Shown: one piece after another, positions 20,039 to 32,600 of the stretch
Layout: each line of letters begins with the position of its first letter
How positions within the stretch are numbered: position 1 is the first letter of the stretch
Origin: Dunaliella salina
Taxonomy: Eukaryota > Chlorophyta > Chlorophyceae > Chlamydomonadales > Dunaliellaceae
Direction: 5' to 3'
Length of the DNA: 38,512 nucleotides
NCBI GenBank assembly: GCA_002284615.2
Contig: MU069825.1
Coordinates: forward strand, 157,359-195,870
The notes under the pieces: model-generated
Seen by the model: only the letters and a program-made list of their open reading frames with translations
What the model was told of the DNA's origin: nothing
The model's database searches: none
Translations under genes and position numbers: made by a program

Positions 20039-20149
20039 CTGGCGCACATGGAGAGCTGGAGCTGGCTAAATGCACCTGGTGTACGCGGAGTGCTGGTGCT
20101 GGCTAGGTACTTGGGGCACGCGGAGTGCTAGTACTGGCTAAGGTGCACT
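20039..20149 (+). repeat. 37-bp tandem repeat, three units
   Basis: Three diverged units each contain a CAC or TAC-[GA]-[CT]GGAG core, then GCT-GG or GCTAG and CTGGCTA (starting near 20,039, 20,076 and 20,113). Confidence 0.8.
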
Positions 20150-21169
20150 GGCTAGATTCCTGGCTTTGGCTCCCCCTTTCTTCACTTTCCACACGTCCCG
20201 GATGACGAGTGGGCTCGGAGTCCTTTGCTGCTTGGTGAAGGCCTTCACGTTAGCTGCTGATTGATTCCAAAGAGGACGGAACAAGGAAAACCACAAATTT
20301 GGTCCAGCGAAATCCACTCGAAAACAAGGCCACAGGAAAAAATATAAGAATAATGTACAGATGTTTCTGAGCCTTGCTCCACGCAGCGAAGGCCTCTGAT
20401 GGCCGAGGATGATGTCACACCCTGCTTGCACACAAGTTTGGCTCTGGCGAGCCCACAAGACACTCAGGAGAAGCTCAGGATATAGGGTCTGAAACCACAC
20501 AAAGCAGCAGGCAGAGTCTAAACACAGATGACAGGAGCACTGAAAGCACAGTTCAAAGCAAAGAGAGCCCCAAACACAGAACGAGACGAGGAGTCAGGCT
20601 TGACAGCTTTCCAGCTACTACTGAAGATGACACACTGGCAGCAAGTTCTCCATGCACACACACTAGCCCAGGTTTTGGGGCATGGGAAGCTCTCAGGAGG
20701 TTTCTTAGACTAACACAAGCATGCCAGCAGTTCAGGCTGACTTATTGGCTCCAGCTCCATTCTAGTTCTCCAGCAGAATCCTTGGCATAAGGAATTAGGT
20801 CCAAAAAGCTCAGGCTCTCCATCCAGCAGGGCGAATGTTGCCACATCCACAGGCTCCTGCTACATGAATCAGACGCGTCGTCCCACGCGCATGACAGCAA
20901 GGTGGAAATGGTGCTCTGCGGTGGAGTGATCAGCTTGGGTCTGCATGCCTCCTGGCTACGGCTGGCCCTTATGCAAGCGGGGGGCTCATGCTGAGATGTT
21001 GAATAGCTTTCTCTGAGGCTAAGGGGTGGGTCTCAAGTTTGCTGGACAGGGCCTCTTAATAGTAGTGTCAAGAGTGTTCCAGATGGAGGCCAACTTGCCA
21101 AAGTAGACTCCTATGCTTCTCTGCCTCTTGGTCTGAACTGAAGGGACTCACTTCCGGTTTCAGCGCTGA

Positions 21170-21240
21170 CTGTTGGGTCTTTCCTTAATGCATGCTGGCT
21201 GTGCCCAGCGTAGGCTATCTTTCTTTCAAGAAGTTCTTCC
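21170..21240 (+). mobile_element. SINE-like short repeat, copy 4 (diverged)
   Basis: GGGTCTTTCCTTAATGCATG, then GGCT...CAGCGTAGGCTATCTTTCTTTC, follows the minus-strand order of copies 1-3. It is the oldest-looking copy and no target duplication was identified. Confidence 0.55.
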
Positions 21241-22561
21241 TTGGTAGTAGGCACTTTTTCCTGCTTTAGCCAAGCTACCCTTGCTGGCAGATACAGCTAC
21301 GTAACCATTTCCTTTCCTTTCCTAAGACAAGGCAAAGAGATGGAAGCCCTTTCAAATTGTACTCTTTCAGTATAAGTGGCCGTTATCAGTGTTGAAGAGG
21401 GTTCTGGGGGTCAAAGACACAACACACTTATGGAGCATCATGTGAGCCTCCAGGCTGAGTATGGTCTAGAGCCCTCACAGCTCAACTGCTTCTAGGCAGC
21501 CATGCGCTTGTACAATTCCCTGACCCAATGCAGCAGCTCCACAACGAAAAGAATTACATGCTGACATACAGCTGAGCTCCAGGTCTGATGATTATTGATC
21601 CCTCCATTCTCTTTCTGCCGCACACTCAGTTCCAGCGCCTATGTAGTTGTGCACCTCAAGTTGCCTGACACGCCTTGAAGACTTCATGAACCAAGCTGTT
21701 CTCTTTGCATTATCCAGGTTCGTGTCTGCTTGCCTGAAATGCTGTGCCTGAACTTCTAGCACAGTTTACTTTGCAATGGACTGTTCTGGTTACAGACCTC
21801 TGCGTTTCCACTCAGCTGCCCACGTCGGCAAACACAGAAATGTAACCTTACCTTTTAGCCATGAATGGTTTGACACACCACACACATTTTCGAACAGAAG
21901 CTGCTGAATTGTGATCCCATAGATCTGTTGTCCTGTCGCGCACCTCAGGACGAGGCACTTACAGTACTGGACACTCACACTATTGGACACCTTTTTCCAG
22001 GGACGCGCCCAAGGGAGCACAGTAAACGGCTGACATATGACCAGCAGCGCGCTCCACCTGCAAACAGGGCTCTGGCCATACGCTCTCCCTACAGTCTTCC
22101 CAAGTACACGACCTTCTTCATGATGTCATTTGCAGTTAGCCTCGATTTATACTTAGTGCACACACCCTAAGTTATGAGACAGCAACTTGAAATCCCAGTC
22201 CTTCCCCTACCGTGACCCATGTCAGGCTGGTGATGATATCCAGGATGAAAAACATGTCCTTTTCAATCGCACACATCCCCAAGTGGTGTCCCTCCCCTCG
22301 GATAAAACATGGATGAATATTTGCATGAACTATGCATCCATGCTTCCTTAAACAGGATCTCAGGATGTCTGCTTTTTTGCACCAGAACATAACAAGCTTT
22401 ATTTCTTTTCCTCCACAAACTCGATTGCTTTTCACGAGCAGGCTAGCAGTCACAAGTCTTGACTGAAAGCCTATCCTTGCAAACCTTGTTGCTTACCTTT
22501 TGTTTGTAGTAAGAAAAATGACTAAATGTTTAGTGCAAGCTCTCTTCAGAGAAGTTCCAGG

Positions 22562-22566
22562 TTTAC
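22562..22566 (-). promoter_or_regulatory. Candidate TGTAA polyadenylation signal
   Basis: TGTAA, the usual green-algal poly(A) signal, lies on the minus strand about 235 bases past the candidate AMP deaminase stop. The motif is short and could be chance. Confidence 0.2.
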
Positions 22567-22742
22567 AAGAGAAAGTGCGAAAAGTTAGGATTTTGACAAC
22601 ATATTTGTTTCAAATGATAGCTTCCCCTTATCAGTTTGTTCTGCTCTGGCTACCTGAGTTTTCTGTTGATGTTTGTAGTTTGAAAATATGTGATTGAAGG
22701 CAGTTGTAGAAACATGTGCATACAGGCAATCACATCCATGTA

Positions 22743-22743
<1 letters not shown>

Positions 22744-22787
<44 letters not shown>
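22744..22787 (+). repeat. Poly-C tract (44 bases)
   Basis: An uninterrupted run of 44 C, poly-G in the sense of the AMP deaminase gene, starts 12 bases after the candidate stop codon. The length may be affected by assembly. Confidence 0.95.
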
Positions 22788-22791
<4 letters not shown>

Positions 22792-22799
22792 TCAGCCTT

Positions 22800-22965
22800 C
22801 TAGCTTATGCAGGTCAAACCCTCACAATAGCGATGGCTTCCCAAATGGTTATCATTCCCAATAAAAGCACCTGTCACCTTCCACCTTATTTCTGTGAAGC
22901 AGCTGCAAAGCTGCCGCTTGTCCGCCAGGAATACTTGCCCCCAATCAGAGTAGTCACGGATGGCC
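22800..22965 (-). CDS. AMPD: AMP deaminase candidate terminal exon N
   Basis: Exon M ends two bases into an Arg codon. An acceptor (ATGACAG) at 22,966-22,967 supplies G and opens [16 protein letters not shown], which fits the position and texture of the plant enzyme's end (a charged helix, then Q-V-[YF]-L). The frame continues for 54 residues to TAG at 22,800-22,802. The last 35 residues are Cys-rich and match nothing I know, so a different terminal exon remains possible. Confidence 0.42.
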
Positions 22966-24967
22966 CTGTCATGAACCTTACGATTACGATGATTTGCGCA
23001 GGTTGTACGCTAGAGCACCATGGGCAACCAACCGCATCTCATCCATGTATGTATCATACCTGCAATGTCGGGAAACGAAAGAAGTGTTTTTTCAGGAGAA
23101 AAGAAATGCAAAATGTGAACAAGTTAACTTTCAAACCAAACCGTGCATTCTGTCTATGGCAGGGATCAGCCGTGCAGCCTAAAAGATGCTGAATGTACCA
23201 GCCTCAGGCGAGCAATCAGTCTTGACCCGTTTTGCAACACGTGCGTCACATAGAACCAAGGATCAGCAAGCCCTAAGAGCTGGAAACTTCAAGGAGACTC
23301 TCCTAAGGACCTTTCGCACACAAGGTGCGGGAGCAAAATATATGGCTTCGTGGTCAACCCTTTTGGTGAACAGCAGTCGGTGTTTGCTCAGTCAGACGGA
23401 AGCGCAACAGCAGAGAAAGCACGCGCTCTTGCAAATGCAAGCACCAAAAGCGTGGCCTGAGGTAGGACCTGGATGCGGGGTTAGCCAGTACTGTACAAAC
23501 ATGCCACATAAATCAGCTTTTTGACAGGTAAAACTCAGCATGTTTGGCGCACGTACATGGAATCGACCAACCCTACAGGGATGTAACGGGGCACGGGAAT
23601 AGAATGAGTACGCACCGGAAACGCAGCCTGAGATTGGGCACGTTGGTCTTGTGGATGTCGTTGCCGTCGGGCCCGGGGCGCCAGTACTCGGCGGCCACCC
23701 AGTGCTTCTTGCAAGCATGGGGGTAGCCGCTGTGGAGCACACCATAGCGTGCGATTTCACACAAGTCCGCGCTGCTCATTTTCCAGACCTGCGTTGCCAT
23801 TCCAGTGGTTGCAGAACGTGAGTGCTACCAGCCTCATGTTGCCTTTTGGGGCTTTGAGTGCTGTGGAAAGAGGGATGAAGCAAGTGGGTCTTGCACAACA
23901 ATTGTGACGGAAGCAAAAGCTACCATGCCAGAAGCAGGGAAGAGACAAGAACACCCCTCTGCACGTTGGCCCTGTGACGAACCACTTAACACCGACCAAA
24001 ACACTGGCTCTGTGCTGAAGCCGTTGCTTTTCTCAGATGCCAAAAGCATCAGACACCAAAAGGAAAAAAACTGAGACACAGTGGCTCATGCACAAGGATG
24101 AACTTAAAACTGTTGATCGCACTCCTTTGTGTTACCTACATAAATATGCGAATTCATTCGTTGCTCGCTCACCTGTGCAGCTACTGAGTACTCCTCCACA
24201 AGGGGCTCCTTGGTCAGGTGGATCTGTGGGCACAGGCAGCAACCCCATCACTAAATGGATTCTTGTCAACAATGGACTAATCTTTTTCAAATGTGGTCCC
24301 CATTTCCTTGACAAGAGTGGATTGCTTGTCAACAATATGCTCATCCTTTCCAAGAGTGGATCAGCGGGCGCAGGCAGCGACTCCATTATTAGGGGATCGC
24401 TTCTCTTTGGTTTTGTGGGCACAGGCAGCGACCCTCTCAATAAGGGACTGCTCATCAACCATAAACCTTTCCTTTTCAATGGTGGATTCCTTAGTCCAGT
24501 GGATCGGTGGGCACAAGCAGCGACTCCATCAACGGTGGATTGCTTCTCCCAGTCGTTTTCTTGGCCAGGTGGATTATTGGGCACAGGCAGCAACCCCATC
24601 AGCAGTGGATTGCTTGTTCTCCATATAACATTTGCACAGCAAGCCTGGGATGCTCGAGGGAGTGTGCTTGACCAGAGAGCACATGTTTGGAGGTTGGACA
24701 GCACGAAGGTGGCTCACATTTGATAAGGGCAGTCCCCACGTGTTCCTTACTTGGCATTTTATCAGTCTCAGTATGCCTCTTATTTGGCATTTTATGTACA
24801 CAAGGCAATTCTTGTTTAATTGGCATTTCATATATGCGCGAACCTCCCTCAGGCCTGCCAGCTCCTGTACTTTGAGCGAGATCGCGCAAATCATCGTGCC
24901 TGCTTATGCATGAGAACGTCCATGCCTGCACATTGCCCATACGTATGATAACTGTTGCTTGGTGCAG

Positions 24968-25016
<49 letters not shown>

Positions 25017-25069
25017 NNNNNNNNNNNNNNNNNNNNNNNNNNNNNNNNNNNNNNNNNNNNNNNNNNNNN

Positions 25070-25120
<51 letters not shown>

Positions 25121-28100
25121 TGTGTGAATGTCTTTCCCAAAAACCCACCTGCAAGGGGTCATCTGTAGACAGAGACACTGAGAGGCCTCGTGCGAAGAAG
25201 GCAGGGAATGGGTTCTTGTGGTAGTCCAGAAACAGTGTGTTGTTAGAGAGAGGGGACATGCACAGGCCTATCTGGGCCAAGTAATACAAATACTGCAGGC
25301 AAAAAGTGGAAATGGGAGAATGCAAGTGAAAGAAAATCAGCTAGGCTTACCGCACACAATCAATTTTCTTATGCACAGCCTGAGTTTCAGTGTGCTGCTT
25401 GAACACTGGTCAGTGAGCATTACCTAGTAAGCATCACCCGGTCTAGCGCTTGTTCTTATTGATGTTCACGAGCATGAACATTTCCATCAGCAAAATCAGG
25501 CACAGGGTACAGCCATTAACCAACCAACCCTCACAGACTTTTTCTTTTTTATCCTGTGGAGGAGGGGATACGCTGCGCCTTGGCCCTAGGTATCCTCTTT
25601 TCCCTGATTGGTATGGGGAGCGCTTTCATCCCTTCGTAGTTCTCTTTTCTTCAAAGGATTGCGAAATAAGCTGCAGCTTGCAAGTTGTAGGGTACCATGT
25701 GCATGCACAGATCATACAAACCGCAAGCTTGCCAGGCTCGTACAGGTGAGCAGGCAAGCCTTGCGTGAGCCATAAGGGTGCCACCATGGGCAAGCACAGA
25801 TCATGCAAGCCGCACGGGTGCCAATGCGACCAAGCTATGCTTACGCAAGCTGCAAGCTTGCCACTTTGTGCAGCTTGCCACTTTGTGCAGCTTGCCAATT
25901 TATGCAGCTTGCCACTTTGTGCAGCTTGCCACTTAATGGAAGCCACTTTGTGCAAGCACAGCTTACGCAAGTTGTAAGGGTGCCACAGCGCCTAAGCTTT
26001 GCTCGCACAAGCCATATGGGGTGCCACCATGGGCATGCACGCATTACGCAAGCTACAAGCTTGCCATCGAGAGCAAGCAAAGCTTGTGCGAGCCGTATGG
26101 GTGTCACCATGGACATGCACGTATTACGCAAGCTACAAACTTGCCATTGAGAGCAAGCAAAGCTTGCGCAAGCCCTATGGGCGTCACCATGGGCAGGCGC
26201 GCATCAAGCAAGCTATAAGCTCGCCACTGTGAGCAAGCAAAGCTTGCGCAAGCCCTATGGGTGTCAACATGGGCATGCAAATAGTACGCAAGCTGCAAGC
26301 TCGCCACTGTGAGCAAGCAAAGCTTGCGCAAGCCCTATGGGTGCCACCATGAGCGTGCATGATTCATGCAAGCACAATGAGTGCCTCTGAGAGCCAGCAA
26401 AGCTTATGCAAGCAGTATGGATGCTACCGTGAGCTTACCTGGTCCATGCACACCGTATGAGTGCCTTTGAGTGCAAGTTATGAAGGCTGCATGGGCGCCA
26501 CTATGGTTGCGCACAGATCATGATTAGGTCCACTTTCACTGCCACCCCCCCCCTCCTCCCCTGGTCTGCACCAGCATACATACCAGTGATCAACAACCAT
26601 CAACCTCCTTGCCAACTCTCCCAATGTGCACACCACAAGCACTCAGTCCCCCATTCACACCCACACCTGCAACATGGGGGACTTGCGCAAGTTGATGCCA
26701 TGGGCAATGTTCTCGCACAGCATGAAGGCGGACGCCAGATGGTCCACGTCACCCGCCTCTCCAGCGTGGGGGCGGAAGGAGAAGGTGTTGAGGCCGCGGG
26801 ACTCCCTGCAAGGGCATCACCAGCCATCAGCAGCATCTCGCGCAAGCACGGAAGCACATCAGGATTGCAAGTGTTGACACAGACTCTGAAATAAATATAA
26901 TATGATGATAATAGTAATAACAATAACAATAATGATAATAATAACAACAACAACAACAACAACAATAATAATAATAATAATAATAATAATAGTAATAATA
27001 ATAATAGTAATGATAACAATGATAATGATGATAATTATAATAATCATATCATAATCATAAATATAATAATAAATATAATTCTAAAAATTGTGACCTGCAC
27101 ACCAGGCAATGCCAGTGGATGCAGGGGCATCACCAGCCATTGCGGCGAACGCAGCGGGGGAGCATCAGAGAGGCGAGTGTCGGACTCTGAAACAACTGCA
27201 ATTGGCAGACCGGACACCACCAGTGGATGCTGTGCTGAGAACCATTGGGGTGACCAGAGCAGGTGGTGGATGGAGGGGCGGAGGAGCGCACTCCCTCAAG
27301 TGCACACAGGGGGCAACAGGTGTGGCGTAAGCTGCTGTGCATCACCAATCCAGCAGAGACAGCCAAGCGCCACCAGTTCGCAAAAGCCTGCAAAGGTGAT
27401 GCCATGCCGGAAGCCAGGATTGCTGTTCGGCCCCAAGCGCGCAGCCACAAAGTTCAGGTCCAGGATCTAGGGTTTAGGGTTTAGGAAACGAAAGCTTAAC
27501 CCTTAATCTTAGGGCCAGGCACAGCAAGCACCGCCCGGCTCTGCACTGCACGCAAGACATCGCTCCTGTGTGCGCCAGCAGCAGCCTTGCAGGTCACATT
27601 TTTCTGCCAGTCGCATTCAAGAACTGAGTGGTTGTGTGCGCATCACTCTTCCCTTCAACTGGGTGCACCTTCACAATTGCTGGAGGGTATGCCCAAAACA
27701 CCATATGAAGGGGGACAGGTTAGGAGGCGATGCTGAGCATTGCTGTGCATGCTGGAGGAGGGGAGCATCAAATTTGCAATTGTTGACTCAGACTCTAAAA
27801 CAATTGTATCCCACTAGCCAGGCAATTCCAAGGGATGCAATGCTGAGGGCTGACGTCACGGAAATCTCCAGGATTTGATGCACCAGGATGCCACAGGCAG
27901 CAGGTGAGAGGGGATAGGGTTCATCAGATGTGACAGACGGCAGGTGAGAGGGGTTACACTCTCTCCAAACAAAGACGTTTCATGTTCTCTACTTGGTTAC
28001 CATCACACAATGTTTTACTCACGACAAGCATAGAGCGACAGGAACGTCAATTCTTTCTTGCCAGGTGAGAGGAGAGGCAGGTCTTCGCTCAAGTTCTGCA

Positions 28101-29269
28101 CACCAAAAACGAATTGACCAATCGTTCTATGCAATAGGGTGCGCAAGGTTGCCACAGCTCACTTCCGCAGCAGCAGGGGAGAAAACAAGTCACCCTCCCA
28201 AACACCAGCAGCATACCTGCAAAGAAAACATAACATGCACAGAAGGCGATGGGAGCCCCACTGCGCATTGCAGGGAGCTGATGACTGGCATGCTTTGGCC
28301 CAAAGGTTGGGGGTGTCTGAACAGCAACTGAAAAGCATGCACTGAGCCTGTTTTTGGCGAGGTCTGCAAGCTTGCTAAGTGGACCTTCCCTTTATGCAAG
28401 CAGCCTCTAGTTTGCCTAGGCTTTTGTTTTCCTTTTCTTTATGAGCGTGTTTTTGGCGAAGCCCCATTCATGGGGCGCGAGCCCCTAGATTTGCCTCCTT
28501 CCGGCAAAGTTCACACCTGGCTGCCCTGGCCCGCCCAGAGCACCCCCCACCCTGAAATTCTGGCTGCCCCCCAAACCAAAGTGCTTGGTAGCCCTGCAGT
28601 GTCAGGGGGGCGTTAAAGGCAGTGGCTGGAGCTGTGGAAGAGTGTGGGGCGAGTTTGGCAGGCAGTTCTTGGTTTGAGCCAGGCAGCCTACCATCTGCCC
28701 TGAAATCCGGCATGCAGATTCAGACCAACCACTTATTGGGGATTCCGGTGTCTTGTGGTGCAGTGTGCAAAGTTCAGTACTTCTACATTTGGTAGCTAAA
28801 AAGGAACTGACCTGTCAGGGGCCCCAGCCTGGGCCCTGGAGCGGCACCTGATTGCACAGAATCAATCAGCACACTTCCAGGTGTGCACTTGCCAAGTCCG
28901 GAGCCTGGGGTGGCCCGAATGGAAAAGTCAAACGTCTCTGCGGAGAATGTCAGCTTGCCGCTGCGCCAGCGGATTTGCATATTTCCAGTTGCAATGGGAT
29001 ATTTAATTTTTGTTTTATGGATGGTGTGATGTACATCGTGAGTATCAAGAGAGGTGAAGGCTTGGAAGTTTGCTGATGCGATGGGGAGCAGAACCTGCAG
29101 CCCTGCCCTGGCGTGTGGTCAAAAGAGCCTCTGGGGCGCAGCCTGCTGTTGAATGTGCTAGCAAGGCATAGCAGGAGCAGCTTGCATGGCACACTTAACT
29201 GTGTGCATGCACACATGAACAGGGCATGCTCTGCTGCAAAATGGTCCTGTTGATGCGCCATGCACTGCG

Positions 29270-29335
<66 letters not shown>

Positions 29336-29569
29336 GAGAGGCGAAGACACAGAAGTTTGCTGATGCGATGGAGAGCAGAACCTGCAACCCTGCCCAGATG
29401 TGTGATCAAAAGAGCCTCTGGAACGCAGCCTGCTGTTGAATGTGTAAGGGGAGCAAGTGAGCAAGGCATGTCAGAAGCGGCTTGCATGGCACACTCAATG
29501 GTGTGCATGCACACATGAACAGGGCACGCTCTGCTGCAGAATGGTCCTGTTAATGCCCCATGCACTGCA

Positions 29570-29628
<59 letters not shown>

Positions 29629-32600
29629 ATGCCGCCCCTGCGTCATGAAGAGCTGGCTTTGCGCATTTTTCAGCGTCGCTTGCAACGCTTTCCCCACTTG
29701 TCCTGAGCTGCGCTGTACTGTTGAGAGGGACGGCACTCATGCTTGCAAGCTTGCAAGCAGAGCAGCATATGCAGGAGCCACCATGGACATGCGCAACCAA
29801 AGAGCACCCACACGCAAGATGTGGCCACCCAGCTGCGCACCTGAACTTGTTGAGCACGTACAGGTTGGCATACACGTAATAGGCGTAGTACGAGTAGGCG
29901 CAGTTATGCTTGGAGTTCCAGTCAGCTGGGGGCGGGCAGTGCTTGGTGGGGCGGCGTTCAGGCTTGGACTCATCATCCACCATGTCAAAGCCCACAACCT
30001 GAACAAGGGAAGTAGGGAAGCTGGAGTTGAGCAATGAGGTTTGAAGAGTCGGCTTGGACATCCCCACAATGTCAAAGTGCTTAGCTTGAATGGAGCATGT
30101 GGGGAAGCAAGGGGGAGCAAGAAGCAATGAGTCAACACCCACTTCCTTCATGAAGCTAGTGGGGAAGCATGGGTGAGGGGGCATGCAGATGGTTGAGCAC
30201 ATATGAGTCTGGCGGAGGGCAGCGAGCTTTGAGCAATAACGGCAACATTACCAAATTGCCCATAGGCTCTGCATCCGCTGCCAGTTTTAATTTTCAGACC
30301 AGTCTCCCGATCATGATGCCCTTGCAAGACAGAAGTGCATGCATAGGGCTGAGCAGCTAGCGGGAGAATGCTGGCAGAAGCCAGGCACGGGTGTGCTGTG
30401 TGCAAAAGCGGACGCACTCACTTGGGAGAGGTACACGTGCAGCTGCGGGTGCGATGCAGGGTCCTTTGTCACCGCAAACAGCGGCTCAAAGATGTTGTCC
30501 AGCATCTGCAGAGATTGACAGCACGGGGTGCTTGTAAAATTGAGTTTAAAAAGACATTCTTGTCATTGCACTTGGTGAGTTTAATTCGTGACATGGACCT
30601 CTGCTAACTCCGTCAAGCGACCTCGGCAGTCCTAGCAAAACAAGGATTTGCTGAAGCTGCTGGCTGCACTAACAAACCCATCTGGGCCAGCAACCCTGCA
30701 TTTCCCTCACTGCTTGGTGCAGCGCGCTGTGTTTGTCAGCTGGAGCCCACCTGCTGGAAGTTTTCGATGACGCCCGTGTTCTTGTAGACATTGTAGAGGC
30801 GAGGGATCTGCGGCAAGCACAGTTGATGCACGGCGTGTGTTGTCAGTGTTGTGCTGCACACAAGTGAACCTTCCAGCCTCAAATCTCCTTGGGGCACATG
30901 CTTCACCAGGAGGATGAAAACAGAACACATGATTCATCAGGATGCAAACAGGACATGCTTTACCAAGAGGATGCGAACAGAGCGACCATGTCGCATCAAG
31001 ATGCAAACAAAACATGATTCAACAGGGCACGATTCATCAGGATGCACCAGACAACGCTGGTGGCAAACGCAGCCAACAAGGCATCTTCAAGGCGATGGCC
31101 GTGCTTTCTGTGCCCTGTGCGATCACCTCATTCATCAGGATGCAACAGACAACGCTGGTGGCAAATGCAGCTGACAAGGCATCTTCAGGGCAAAGCCCGT
31201 GCTTTTTGTGCTCCGTCCAATGACCTAGAAGGAACCAGAAGACGGGCACTGGAGGCTTGGGGGAGGCTATTGTCCAACTATGCTACACAATCATGAGCGA
31301 TGCAAACTGCTTGCAAGCCTTGGCTGGAATAGCTGGTGTTCAAGGCTGGCGGCAAGCTGCATGATACAGTGGTGCCCCCCTGGGATTGGGACGTCATGTG
31401 TTCGATTCTGCTGAGATGCCCTTGTATAGGCATACACAGCACTAGACCCTTTCCTTTCCTCTCCTGTTCAAGGCTAAGGCACTGGAAGCCCAGCCACATT
31501 TGAAATCATCAATCAGAGCTCACCTGGATGAGCCACACATGCATCACACATTGTGTCCATCGCATCCCATCTAGGTGAGCCACACATGCATCACACATTG
31601 CATCGATCGTCACCCACCTGGATGAGCCACACATTGTTGTTGCTAAACAGCTCGTTCGCCGCCACCCAGGATGCCAAGATGTCCTGCTCACCAGATTGGA
31701 AAGGAGCAGGTCTCAACTTTAAAACACCGTTGCCTTGAAATTGTGACACCTTGTTTTCATGATTTGGTGCCACGCTATTTTTATGCCAGGGAGGAAGGCT
31801 CTTGGAAATCAAAGCCAGTCTTGAGGATGCTTTGTGCTAGGGGCTGGCACACCCTCCCTTTGCCCAAGATCGTTACGAGCATCATCTGGTGGAGCACATA
31901 GAATGGCCCAATATAGACACATTTTCAAAGCGTAAACTGAAAGAGTTTCAGATGAATGCCACCAGGAGAGCTCGCAAGGGTGATTAGCAAAACACAAAAC
32001 ACACGTCTCAGCTGCATGGTTGCACGAATCAGGGCCCATCTTCATGGCCGAGCAGGGCCTCACAGCCGAGCAGGGCCCACTCAGTGGCTGCACAAACGCA
32101 GGACCTTCACCATCGCGACAGGCTAGGCCAAATGCGATGAACCCTCCACCTCTATCAAGCAAAATTCCTGTCACGCTGAATGGCAGGCCCCGAACATGGA
32201 CAGGCACACTTGCAGACGCTCTGCATAGCAAGGTCCCGAGCATGGACCGGCAGACTTGCACATCCTCTACCAAGCAAGGCTCCCAGCACAGACAGTCAGA
32301 CTCGCAGGTCCTCTGCATAGTAACTTGGTCTCCGCGTGGACAGACAGGCTTGCAAATCTTCTGGTGTGCAGACTTTCTGGAGAAAGCAGGTCCTGGGCAT
32401 GGAACGACAGACTTGCAGATCCTGTGCAGATTTTTTTTTGGCAGATCCTGAGCATGGACTGACAGACTTGCAGATCCTCAGCAAAGCAAGGCCTCCAGCA
32501 AGGACAAACAGACTTGCAAACCTCCTGTTGTGCAGACTTTATGTGAAGGAGGCCCTGGGCATGCCAGATCGCAAATCCTTGGCACAGGCACACCACCCTC

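Larger units (their letters stand above)
20150..22740. other. Intergenic region, no gene recognised
   Basis: No frame longer than about 120 codons and no protein motif was recognised on either strand. It contains a diverged SINE-like repeat (21,170-21,240) and a (CTTAC)-type retroposon end at 21,805-21,857. The minus-strand frame 20,500-20,138 is open but featureless. Confidence 0.55.

Noticed and set aside
22716..23192. Plus-strand frame with a poly-Pro run
   Set aside because: The prolines come from the 44-base C tract and the rest has no recognisable domain; the candidate exon N is on the opposite strand.
24891..25327. Open frames of His-Thr or Val-Cys repeats
   Set aside because: They are translations of the (GT)n/(CA)n tract and of Ns; only the exon K part of the minus-strand frame is real coding sequence.
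25735..26520. CRISPR-like repeat array
   Set aside because: The units are contiguous 80-bp minisatellite repeats without unique spacers, in a eukaryotic intron.
26600..27047. Poly-Leu and poly-Ile frames
   Set aside because: They come from the AAT/AAC triplet array in an intron and overlap exon J in wrong frames.
29195..30202. Poly-Asp, poly-Met and poly-Ile frames
   Set aside because: They are readings of the ATC arrays; the useful part of the 235-residue frame is exon I.
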